From IMG/VR virus record IMGVR_UViG_3300049222_000652, positions 1-23,023 of that record: 23,023 bases of DNA, one strand, 5' to 3'. Below the pieces are notes generated by a model, which searched no databases, was not told the DNA's origin, and saw only the letters and a program-made list of their open reading frames with translations. The position numbers and the translations under genes are program-made. Positions 1 to 4,090 of this stretch are shown one piece after another; position 1 is the first letter of the stretch; each line of letters opens with the position of its first letter. Source of the DNA: a virus.

Positions 1-138
1 AGGTACAGGAAACTCAAACTCACGAGTACCATTTTTAGCTTGTCTTTGTGTTGTTACTTCTCTGATTCCATAGTCTATAAGCATACGCTTTACAAACTGT
101 TCTTCGAGCATAAACTGCTCTTGTTGCCATCTAGTCAT
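1..138 (-). CDS. Small hypothetical protein, 3' end cut by window edge
   Basis: An open frame runs leftward from an ATG at 138-136 to the window edge without a stop, giving 46 visible residues that begin MTRWQQEQFMLEEQF. The N-terminus is rich in Glu and Gln and likely helical; no known domain is recognised. The start shares four bases (ATGA) with the stop of the upstream gene at 135-359, typical of translationally coupled phage genes. The start context AAAACTATG matches that of the other leftward genes. The frame and coupling are seen directly; the function is unknown. Confidence 0.6.
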   Translation of the reverse strand, partial: MTRWQQEQFMLEEQFVKRMLIDYGIREVTTQRQAKNGTREFEFPVP

Positions 139-359
139 AGTTTTGATTTTAAGTTATTATAATTCCACAGTCGGTTGTGAGTGAACTTTCTACTCTTCGT
201 AAAGGTAGATTTTTGACTAGAACGTACTTGTTTGTACTCTTTGTCTGTAAGTCCACTGCACTGACCACTATGTTCGTGCTTGAGTCTATGCCCTCTTGCA
301 CGTAATTTTTTCTGTTGTATAGAGTATTCGCATAGCTCTTTCATATTAGTTACTACCAT
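135..359 (-). CDS. Small basic hypothetical protein (74 aa)
   Basis: This leftward gene encodes 74 residues and is rich in Lys, Arg, His and Ser. The second half (SSQKSTFTKSRKFTHNRLWN) is strongly basic, which would suit nucleic-acid binding, but no domain is recognised. It overlaps the start of the upstream gene (353-544) by seven bases and the start of the downstream gene by four, so it is part of a tightly packed unit probably transcribed from the promoter-like motif at 557-587. There is no Shine-Dalgarno sequence. Existence is supported by packing and length only. Confidence 0.55.
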   Translation of the reverse strand: MVVTNMKELCEYSIQQKKLRARGHRLKHEHSGQCSGLTDKEYKQVRSSQKSTFTKSRKFTHNRLWNYNNLKSKL

Positions 360-544
360 GGTAGCTCGGTTTTAGGTACGTAGGTAAGACCTTTGTAGTT
401 AAACCATTCTGATTTACCTTCTTTGTCTGTATCTTCATTGTAGATAAAAGCAAAAGACTTTGGTAGTTCGCCTACTTTATAACCTTTATAAGTTTTGTTG
501 TTTAAGCGAATGTGATTGTTTGGTAAAAATTTAATTGTTTGCAT
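353..544 (-). CDS. Small hypothetical protein (63 aa)
   Basis: A 63-residue leftward protein beginning MQTIKFLPNNHIRLNNKTYKG. It has alternating hydrophobic and polar stretches and a Trp/Tyr-rich centre (SEWFNYKGLTYVPKTELPW), suggesting a compact beta-rich fold. No family is recognised. The start context AAAAAAACTATGC is the same CTATGC context seen at other genes in this block. The start lies only 12 nt beyond the end of the promoter-like motif at 557-587, so the transcript from that motif would have a very short leader. It overlaps the next gene by seven bases. Confidence 0.6.
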   Translation of the reverse strand: MQTIKFLPNNHIRLNNKTYKGYKVGELPKSFAFIYNEDTDKEGKSEWFNYKGLTYVPKTELPW

Positions 545-556
545 AGTTTTTTTATT

Positions 557-587
557 ATATTATCTGTAGTATTTCGTATTTAATTTG
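557..587 (-). promoter_or_regulatory. Putative phage promoter, copy C of five
   Basis: Read leftward, this site has CAA, 6 nt, TACGAAA, 7 nt, AGATAATAT, the same spacing as copies at 1473-1503, 2016-2046, 2504-2534 and 2624-2654. It overlaps the 3' end of the 560-718 gene and ends 12 nt before the ATG of 353-544. The orientation toward the leftward genes is why it is read as a minus-strand promoter. The motif is seen; promoter activity is inferred. Confidence 0.6.
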
Positions 588-718
588 TTAAAGTATATAT
601 TATCAGAGCGAAACGCTAATTTATATTCTTTTACTAGTGTTATAGCTTCACGTCTACTTTCCGCCGTGTCTATTTCTTCATCACCGTGAAAGGTGTTTCT
701 ATATATTATTCTGTACAT
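560..718 (-). CDS. Small hypothetical protein (52 aa)
   Basis: A 52-codon leftward frame starts at ATG 718-716 and stops with TAA at 562-560. The product begins MYRIIYRNTFHGDEEIDTAE and ends LNTKYYR. A TAESRREAITLVKEY segment is likely helical, and the N-terminus looks like a beta strand, so a small alpha/beta fold is plausible. No family is assigned. It lies between 353-544 and 721-987 with two bases before the upstream stop, which fits the tight packing of this block. Its last codons overlap a promoter-like motif. Confidence 0.55.
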   Translation of the reverse strand: MYRIIYRNTFHGDEEIDTAESRREAITLVKEYKLAFRSDNIYFNKLNTKYYR

Positions 719-720
719 AA

Positions 721-987
721 TTAGTCTCCTTTATAGTTTAGTTCTTTATAAAATTTCGCTGCCGCTTTAGTATTTAGTTTATATTTGCGCTCGTATTTTA
801 CTCTATTATCTACGTAGTCCGCTATTTTATCTTTCATTTCATCTTCTGTATTTGTAGAAAACGACATAATGTGATACGGGTAGAAGTTGAAGTACTTACA
901 TGTATAGCAACTACGAGTGCTGCCGTCATAAATAGTACGTTGCTCGTACTCATAAGGTATAAGTTTGTGGTATCTTTTACTATTCAT
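721..987 (-). CDS. Small hypothetical protein with a CxxC pair (88 aa)
   Basis: This 88-residue leftward product begins MNSKRYHKLIPYEYEQRT. It contains one CYTC pair (residues 27-30), which could hold a metal only together with other ligands or a partner, since no second pair is present. The C-terminal half is Lys/Tyr-rich and likely helical. The start overlaps the end of the 980-1105 gene by eight bases. No Shine-Dalgarno sequence is seen. The family is not recognised; the gene call rests on length and operon packing. Confidence 0.6.
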   Translation of the reverse strand: MNSKRYHKLIPYEYEQRTIYDGSTRSCYTCKYFNFYPYHIMSFSTNTEDEMKDKIADYVDNRVKYERKYKLNTKAAAKFYKELNYKGD

Positions 988-1105
988 TGCATATATTTTT
1001 AAAGTTAGAGTAATAAGTTAATATTGTTTCTTGTTGATGTAAAGTACACGTAGTAAATCCAAACTCACCGAATACTTTTTGAGCTATTTTATCTAGTTCT
1101 TGCAT
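980..1105 (-). CDS. Very small hypothetical protein (41 aa)
   Basis: A 41-residue leftward frame from ATG 1105-1103 to TAG at 982-980. The product begins MQELDKIAQKVFGEFGFTTC and has one short amphipathic helix followed by a polar stretch. The start context AAATAATTATGC resembles its neighbours, and it overlaps the next gene by eight bases, filling what would otherwise be a gap between 721-987 and 1118-1312. No family is recognised. It could be chance, but the packing argues for a real gene. Confidence 0.5.
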   Translation of the reverse strand: MQELDKIAQKVFGEFGFTTCTLHQQETILTYYSNFKNICNE

Positions 1106-1117
1106 AATTATTTGTTT

Positions 1118-1312
1118 TTAGAATATTGAGTTAAATACTCTTTCATTTATAAAATCATAGTGTTCATCGTTGAGGTAATCTACCTCTTCTTCTGTTAGTT
1201 CTCTGCCGTCTATATCTGCTGATACTAAAAAGGCGTCTACAAAGTCTGGATAGTCAGAGAAGTCTACTCCTTCGAACTCCATATTTTCTATTTGTGATAA
1301 GTTTAATTGCAT
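1118..1312 (-). CDS. Small acidic hypothetical protein (64 aa)
   Basis: A 64-residue, strongly acidic leftward product (many Asp and Glu, few basic residues) beginning MQLNLSQIENMEFEGVDFSD, with TEEEVDYLNDEHYDF near the C-terminus. Such small acidic early phage proteins sometimes mimic DNA or bind host enzymes, but nothing here proves that. The ATG follows AAATAACT, the same context as other genes in the block, and lies two bases past the stop of 1315-1440. No known domain is recognised. Confidence 0.6.
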   Translation of the reverse strand: MQLNLSQIENMEFEGVDFSDYPDFVDAFLVSADIDGRELTEEEVDYLNDEHYDFINERVFNSIF

Positions 1313-1314
1313 AG

Positions 1315-1440
1315 TTATTTATTTTGATTAATGAATTCTTTTATTATATTTTCTAATTGTAGTGTTTGATTTGGTGTAATGTCACCACTTGTTAAATTGT
1401 AATCTTCACATATTGAAGTAAAATCTATATATTCTAGCAT
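1315..1440 (-). CDS. Very small hypothetical protein (41 aa)
   Basis: A 41-residue leftward frame from ATG 1440-1438 to TAA 1317-1315. The product begins MLEYIDFTSICEDYN and ends with a helical tail LENIIKEFINQNK. It follows a promoter-like motif (1473-1503) by about 33 nt, and its stop lies two bases before the ATG of the next gene, so the two are probably co-transcribed. The start context is AATACTATG. No family is recognised. Confidence 0.55.
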   Translation of the reverse strand: MLEYIDFTSICEDYNLTSGDITPNQTLQLENIIKEFINQNK

Positions 1441-1472
1441 AGTATTATTATTTTATTAGTTATTATTTTATT

Positions 1473-1503
1473 ATATTATCTTACTATTTTTGTATTTAAT
1501 TTG
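1473..1503 (-). promoter_or_regulatory. Putative phage promoter, copy D of five
   Basis: Read leftward it has CAA, 6 nt, TACAAAA, 7 nt, AGATAATAT, with one departure from consensus in the middle block (TACA instead of TACG). It lies about 33 nt upstream of the 1315-1440 start and just downstream of the 1511-1660 stop, in the gap where a new transcript would be expected. The motif is seen; activity is inferred. Confidence 0.55.
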
Positions 1504-1510
1504 TTTACTT

Positions 1511-1660
1511 TTAGCCATATATTCCAAATGAAGTTGGCACATTACCATTTGCAACCGCTATTAATACAACTAGTGAACCACTTATTATTAAAGTTAATGC
1601 GCTGTAAATCAACGAGTTAGATATAATATTTACTATTTTATTATGGTGAAATTTATACAT
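1511..1660 (-). CDS. Small single-pass membrane protein (49 aa)
   Basis: A 49-residue leftward frame from ATG 1660-1658 to TAA 1513-1511. Residues about 17-37 (LIYSALTLIISGSLVVLIAVA) form one clear hydrophobic helix, preceded by a short positively charged N-terminus (MYKFHHNK) that predicts the N-terminus stays in the cytoplasm. Small inner-membrane phage proteins can act in host takeover, superinfection exclusion or lysis control; which applies here cannot be told. The start context AAAAACTATG matches neighbours. The hydrophobic segment makes a chance frame less likely. Confidence 0.6.
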   Translation of the reverse strand: MYKFHHNKIVNIISNSLIYSALTLIISGSLVVLIAVANGNVPTSFGIYG

Positions 1661-1700
1661 AGTTTTTACTTGTTTAAAGGTGATTATTCGTTTAGTGATT

Positions 1701-1736
1701 AAAAACAGTGGAGAGCTATTATCCTACTCCCCACTG
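1701..1736 (-). terminator. Rho-independent terminator after the 1747-1974 gene
   Basis: Read leftward, a 10-bp stem (CAGTGGGGAG with CTCTCCACTG, one G-U pair) with an 11-nt loop is followed directly by TTTTT. On the plus strand the same stem has an A-C mismatch and no T run, so the terminator works leftward. It sits ten bases past the stop of the 1747-1974 gene. Confidence 0.8.
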
Positions 1737-1746
1737 CGTGAAGTAA

Positions 1747-1974
1747 TTAAATTATTACTTTATCTCTCAATATTACAGGTATTGAAGTGCTACTTGTATA
1801 GCTTTTGTACTTTTCGAAGCAAGGCATTGACTCAAGCTTACTTTTCATTATGTCATACACTTTATCATGATTATACTTTACTTGTTTTCCATTTTTGAAA
1901 GTGACTTCAATTACTTGGTTTTTTCCGATTAGTGATTTTCTTACAACGAAGCGTTTAGATTTTAGATTTTGCAT
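1747..1974 (-). CDS. Small phage protein, paralogue of 2234-2464 (75 aa)
   Basis: A 75-residue leftward protein starting MQNLKSKRFVVRKSLIGKNQ. It is clearly homologous to the product of 2234-2464: both share SKRFV.RKSLIGKNQ.IEVTF, YNHD, and CFEKYKSYTSSTS.PVILRD in the same order. The pattern suggests a small beta-rich N-terminal half, a central helix (KVYDIMKSKLES) and a conserved C-terminal segment. There is faint similarity to KTSC-type small domains (VTFKNG followed by a helix), not enough for assignment. It has its own promoter-like motif (2016-2046) and a strong terminator (1701-1736), so it is probably a single-gene unit. Function unknown. Confidence 0.75.
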   Translation of the reverse strand: MQNLKSKRFVVRKSLIGKNQVIEVTFKNGKQVKYNHDKVYDIMKSKLESMPCFEKYKSYTSSTSIPVILRDKVII

Positions 1975-2015
1975 AGTTAATTTATTTAAGTTATTATTAT
2001 TTTTTAGTTACATTA

Positions 2016-2046
2016 ATATTATCTGAATGGTTTCGTATTTTGTTTG
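2016..2046 (-). promoter_or_regulatory. Putative phage promoter, copy B of five
   Basis: Read leftward: CAA, 6 nt, TACGAAA, 7 nt, AGATAATAT. It ends about 41 nt before the ATG of the 1747-1974 gene and is preceded by a GCTATACAC box (2053-2061). The spacing of the three blocks is identical in all five copies. Confidence 0.65.
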
Positions 2047-2052
2047 ACGAGT

Positions 2053-2097
2053 GCTATACACGCAAGCGTTTTACGGCGAAGCGAAGATGCTATACAC
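2053..2097. repeat. Two GCTATACAC boxes
   Basis: The 9-mer GCTATACAC occurs at 2053-2061 and 2089-2097, and again at 2542-2550; a variant (GCTATACGC) lies at 2663-2671. Each lies next to GC-rich sequence in an otherwise AT-rich region, and three of the four lie just upstream (leftward sense) of the promoter-like motif. It could be a binding site for an activator or the edge of a duplicated cassette; neither is shown. Confidence 0.5.
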
Positions 2098-2114
2098 GAC
2101 GCCCTTCGGGCGCC
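2098..2114 (-). other. GC-rich hairpin beside a GCTATACAC box
   Basis: Read leftward it forms GGCGCCC, loop GAA, GGGCGTC: seven pairs including one G-U. On the plus strand that pair would be A-C, so the leftward RNA is the better folder. There is no following T run, so it is not a classic terminator. It lies between the structured element at 2130-2166 and the promoter at 2016-2046. Confidence 0.6.
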
Positions 2115-2129
2115 ATTATGTTGTAGGAC

Positions 2130-2166
2130 GGAGTCTACTCTTCCGACTCTATTTCAAAGTCAGGCT
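2130..2166 (-). ncRNA. Candidate structured RNA element, copy 1
   Basis: This 37-nt stretch matches 2576-2612, although the flanking bases differ. Read leftward, CCTGACT pairs with AGTCGG (one bulged T), then CGGAAGAGTAGACTCC follows, identical in both copies. The stem bases differ between the copies but stay paired (GACT/AGTC here, GGTT/GACC in copy 2). It lies outside any credible protein gene, 3' of the 2234-2464 gene and 5' of a promoter-like motif. It could be an independent small RNA, a 3' end element or a protein-binding leader. The conservation and pairing are seen; RNA function is inferred. Confidence 0.45.
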
Positions 2167-2175
2167 TTAATACTA

Positions 2176-2218
2176 TGACATTAGCCTCATAAGTTATATA
2201 AGTAAGAGGCTATTGTCA
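2176..2218. terminator. Long hairpin after the 2234-2464 gene
   Basis: TGACATTAGCCTC and GAGGCTATTGTCA form a 13-position stem with one mismatch and a 17-nt loop, 15 nt past the stop of the leftward gene 2234-2464. The T run (ATTTTT) follows it only on the plus strand, so it is best explained as a 3' hairpin of the leftward gene or as a rightward terminator for an unseen transcript. Confidence 0.5.
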
Positions 2219-2233
2219 CATTTTTAGTAATTA

Positions 2234-2464
2234 CTACACGAGTTGCTTATCGCGTAGTATTACTGGAACTGAAGTGCTTGAAGTATATGATTTGTATTTT
2301 TCAAAGCAGTTCATTTCATTTAGTTTGTCTTTCATTATTTCGTAAGCTAAATCATGATTGTATGTAAATGTTTTACCTGATTTAAATGTTACTTCAATGA
2401 TTTGATTTTTTCCGATTAAAGATTTTCTAATGACGAATCTTTTTGATTGAATTGAATTTTGCAT
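2234..2464 (-). CDS. Small phage protein, paralogue of 1747-1974 (76 aa)
   Basis: A 76-residue leftward protein beginning MQNSIQSKRFVIRKSLIGKN, closely similar over its whole length to the product of 1747-1974. The C-terminal CFEKYKSYTSSTSVPVILRD is nearly unchanged, while the central YNHDLAYEIMKDKLNEMN differs more. The conserved Phe, Tyr and Ser/Thr-rich tail is probably functional. The leader is AT-rich, and the promoter-like motif at 2504-2534 ends 39 nt upstream. The arrangement promoter, gene, hairpin repeats that of the paralogue, so the cassette was duplicated as a unit. No function is known to me for this family. Confidence 0.75.
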   Translation of the reverse strand: MQNSIQSKRFVIRKSLIGKNQIIEVTFKSGKTFTYNHDLAYEIMKDKLNEMNCFEKYKSYTSSTSVPVILRDKQLV

Positions 2465-2503
2465 AGTATTTATTATTTATTAATTATTAAGTTATTTACA
2501 AAT

Positions 2504-2534
2504 ATATTATCTTAGTACTTCCGTAAAAAGCTTG
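2504..2534 (-). promoter_or_regulatory. Putative phage promoter, copy A of five
   Basis: Read leftward: CAA, 6 nt, TACGGAA, 7 nt, AGATAATAT, followed by ATTTG. The sequence TATATTTG fits the Bacteroidota -7 consensus TAnnTTTG, so a host-type sigma factor could read it. It ends 39 nt before the start of 2234-2464. Confidence 0.65.
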
Positions 2535-2541
2535 ACAGAAT

Positions 2542-2564
2542 GCTATACACCCCCCAGGGGGGGG
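2542..2564. repeat. GCTATACAC box joined to a C6-A-G8 palindrome
   Basis: GCTATACAC (2542-2550) runs into six Cs, one A and eight Gs (2550-2564). The block can fold as a short GC hairpin on either strand. It takes the same position as the hairpin at 2098-2114 relative to the box, promoter and structured element. Homopolymer runs like this are rare in such AT-rich DNA and could vary in length. Confidence 0.55.
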
Positions 2565-2568
2565 CGGC

Positions 2569-2616
2569 GTACAGTGGAGTCTACTCTTCCGGTCTTGTCT
2601 CAGAACCAGGCTGTAC
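2569..2616 (-). ncRNA. Candidate structured RNA element, copy 2
   Basis: Read leftward, an outer stem GTACAG/CTGTAC (2616-2611 with 2574-2569) encloses a second stem, CCTGGTT with GACCGG (one bulged T, one T-G pair), and the conserved CGGAAGAGTAGACTCC. The predicted start site of the promoter at 2624-2654 falls at about 2617, at the foot of the outer stem, so a transcript could begin with this structure. The pair that is T-G on the leftward strand would be C-A on the other, which favours the leftward RNA. It may be a free small RNA or the leader of 2234-2464. Confidence 0.5.
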
Positions 2617-2623
2617 TACAATA

Positions 2624-2654
2624 ATATTATCCTACAACTACCGTAAAACCCTTG
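2624..2654 (-). promoter_or_regulatory. Putative phage promoter, copy E of five
   Basis: Read leftward: CAA, 6 nt, TACGGTA, 7 nt, GGATAATAT. No protein gene starts within 150 nt. Its immediate downstream sequence is the structured element at 2569-2616, which makes this promoter the main reason to suspect a non-coding transcript. A GCTATACGC box lies 8 nt further upstream. Confidence 0.6.
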
Positions 2655-2900
2655 AAGAGTATGCTATACGCCCTGGCGGGCGGGGGCTAAAACGTAAAAA
2701 ATCTAGAGGTTTTATGTAAAACGGCCAGGGGCTGGGCAAAAATGTTTAACTTTGGCAAGTGGGCTATGTCAATATTTTTCTATATATAACACTTTACTTC
2801 TCTATTTCTAACAAAAAAGATGACACAAGCGTTATAAGTATTATAAGTAATAGGCAAATGTCACGTTTAAATAGCAAATTAACCAAGTGATTATAAAAAT
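2655..2900. other. Divergent intergenic region between leftward and rightward blocks
   Basis: No credible protein gene is seen here. It holds a GCTATACGC box with a GCCC-TGGC-GGGC hairpin (2663-2681), a second GC island GGCCAGGGGCTGGGC (2722-2736), GTAAAAC/CGTAAAA direct repeats, an AT-rich tract around 2771-2792 that could carry a rightward promoter (TCTATATATAAC), and a segment at 2821-2863 whose TGACA...TGTCA ends and TTATAAGTA repeats resemble the hairpin at 2176-2218. It is the natural place for divergent promoters or other control elements. That role is inferred. Confidence 0.4.
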
Positions 2901-3140
2901 ATGGCAAGACAAAGACTATCACCAGCCGCTAGGCGAGCAAAAGCAGCTAGAGATAAGGCTGCAGCAATGACTCCTGAGCGTAGAAGGAAGAAAGCAGAGA
3001 ATCAAAGGCGTAGAAGAGCTAATCCTTCAGCTTCAAAAGGTAAAGATTGGGACCATAAAGACAAAAGATGGGAAACTCCAGCTCAAAACCGTGGAAATGA
3101 TGGCGAAGGAACTAAAAAAGAAGGCAATAAAAACTATTAA
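2901..3140 (+). CDS. Small highly basic protein (79 aa)
   Basis: The first gene of the rightward block encodes 79 residues that begin MARQRLSPAARRAKAARDKA. About the first 42 residues are dense in Arg, Lys and Ala (RRRKKAENQRRRRANPS) and are likely helical; the rest is polar and disordered-looking with Gly, Asn and Lys. Such a charge pattern fits binding of nucleic acid or an acidic virion partner. Similar short Arg/Ala-rich proteins recur in marine phage genomes as hypotheticals (from memory). The ATG sits in AAAAATATGGC without a Shine-Dalgarno sequence. The function is not known. Confidence 0.7.
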   Translation: MARQRLSPAARRAKAARDKAAAMTPERRRKKAENQRRRRANPSASKGKDWDHKDKRWETPAQNRGNDGEGTKKEGNKNY

Positions 3141-3151
3141 ACAATAAAAAC

Positions 3152-3718
3152 ATGGCAAGAATTAAGACATATGGGCTAGATTCTGATATAAACGCAGCTG
3201 ATAAAGTTGTAGGAACAGACGGAACACCAGGTAGTGACCTTGGTAAAACAAAAAACTTTAGTGTAAGTGCGCTTAGATCATTTATCGGGTCGGGTGGAAA
3301 TTTAATAACTAAAAAAATTACAGTAACTACAGATCAATTAAAGACAATACACACAGGTCCTGTTACTTTAATAGATATTGCTGACAATGAGGTTGCTGAT
3401 GTTATTTCTGTTATTATAAAAACAAGTAATCAAACAGCTCAAAATAAGTTAACGTTTCCAGATCCGCTAACAATAGAGCCGGCTATATCTAACAGCACAT
3501 CTTATAACTACCCTATAGCAGCTGCCTCACTAAATAATACATCAAATATTATTTACAAGCCTATAGTTGCAGCTGGAGGTACTGACCCTGGTCCTATCGT
3601 AGGCGATGTTAGATTTAAAAGCACTAGCTCTTCAAATGCACCTACAGAAACAGGAACAGCAACCACAGAAGTTACTATTTGGATAACTTACCAAATAATA
3701 GATCTTACTGATATTTAA
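3152..3718 (+). CDS. Putative virion appendage protein with fibre-type N-terminus (188 aa)
   Basis: The N-terminus (MARIKTYGLDSDINAADKVV, then GTD and TKNF around residues 22-36) matches that of the 10240-10929 product (MARISTYVIDNNITAQDKVI, GTD, TKNF). This module recurs at the N-termini of phage fibre-like proteins and probably anchors them to the particle. The remaining 150 residues are beta-rich (Thr, Ile, Val) and end with VTIWITYQIIDLTDI, suggesting a small C-terminal beta domain. It follows the 2901-3140 gene by 11 nt. A structural role is likely; the exact place in the virion is unknown. Confidence 0.6.
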   Translation: MARIKTYGLDSDINAADKVVGTDGTPGSDLGKTKNFSVSALRSFIGSGGNLITKKITVTTDQLKTIHTGPVTLIDIADNEVADVISVIIKTSNQTAQNKLTFPDPLTIEPAISNSTSYNYPIAAASLNNTSNIIYKPIVAAGGTDPGPIVGDVRFKSTSSSNAPTETGTATTEVTIWITYQIIDLTDI

Positions 3719-3736
3719 AAAAAACGCTAAAACGCG

Positions 3737-3745
3737 TAACTATAT
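3737..3745 (+). promoter_or_regulatory. Candidate late promoter box TAACTATAT
   Basis: In a 57-nt gap, GCGTAACTATATAAATATT lies 30 nt before the ATG at 3776. Two other rightward gaps (8618-8626, 16787-16795) contain TAATTATAT or TAACTATAT at similar distance with ACG just upstream. AT-rich DNA produces such matches by chance, so confidence is modest. Confidence 0.35.
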
Positions 3746-3775
3746 AAATATTAATAACCTTTAAAACCAAAACCA

Positions 3776-4069
3776 ATGACAGTTTATTATTCGACTAACA
3801 CGTGGAGTAGTCAACCACAACCAGATGAAAACCGTTTAAAACTATGGAACCATATTGCCGATAAACAGAACTGGCGCATCGTTCAGCTACCAAACGGATA
3901 TTACCAAACAGAGTACAAAGATTTACGTGATAATGAAAATTGGCACGATGTAACTCGCAGAGAAACTATAGAAGCTGCAGAAACATCGATAGACAAGACA
4001 ATAGAGCATTATGTAAAAAAAATTGACTTTGTAAACGGACCAAAAGTGGTCAAAACATTTGAAAAATAA
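3776..4069 (+). CDS. Hypothetical protein upstream of groEL (97 aa)
   Basis: A 97-residue protein rich in Trp, Tyr and Asp (MTVYYSTNTWSSQPQPDENR; LWNHIADKQNWRIVQLPNGYYQTEYKD). The central part looks like a small beta sheet; the C-terminal half (RRETIEAAETSIDKTIEHYVKK) is a long helix. No family is recognised with certainty. It follows a gap with a promoter-like box and is followed after 21 nt by groEL, so it may share a transcript with the chaperonin genes. Confidence 0.6.
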   Translation: MTVYYSTNTWSSQPQPDENRLKLWNHIADKQNWRIVQLPNGYYQTEYKDLRDNENWHDVTRRETIEAAETSIDKTIEHYVKKIDFVNGPKVVKTFEK

Positions 4070-4090
4070 TTTAAATTAAAATTTAATTAA

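Noticed and set aside
1680-1898. A 72-codon rightward frame over the terminator and the 1747-1974 gene
   Set aside because: It runs antisense to a conserved paralogous gene and through its terminator, and has no promoter-like motif or recognisable product.
2569-2616. A tRNA or tRNA-like gene at the structured element
   Set aside because: No acceptor stem, anticodon arm or T-loop (GGTTCGANNCC) pattern can be laid on it, and the length is too short for a tRNA.
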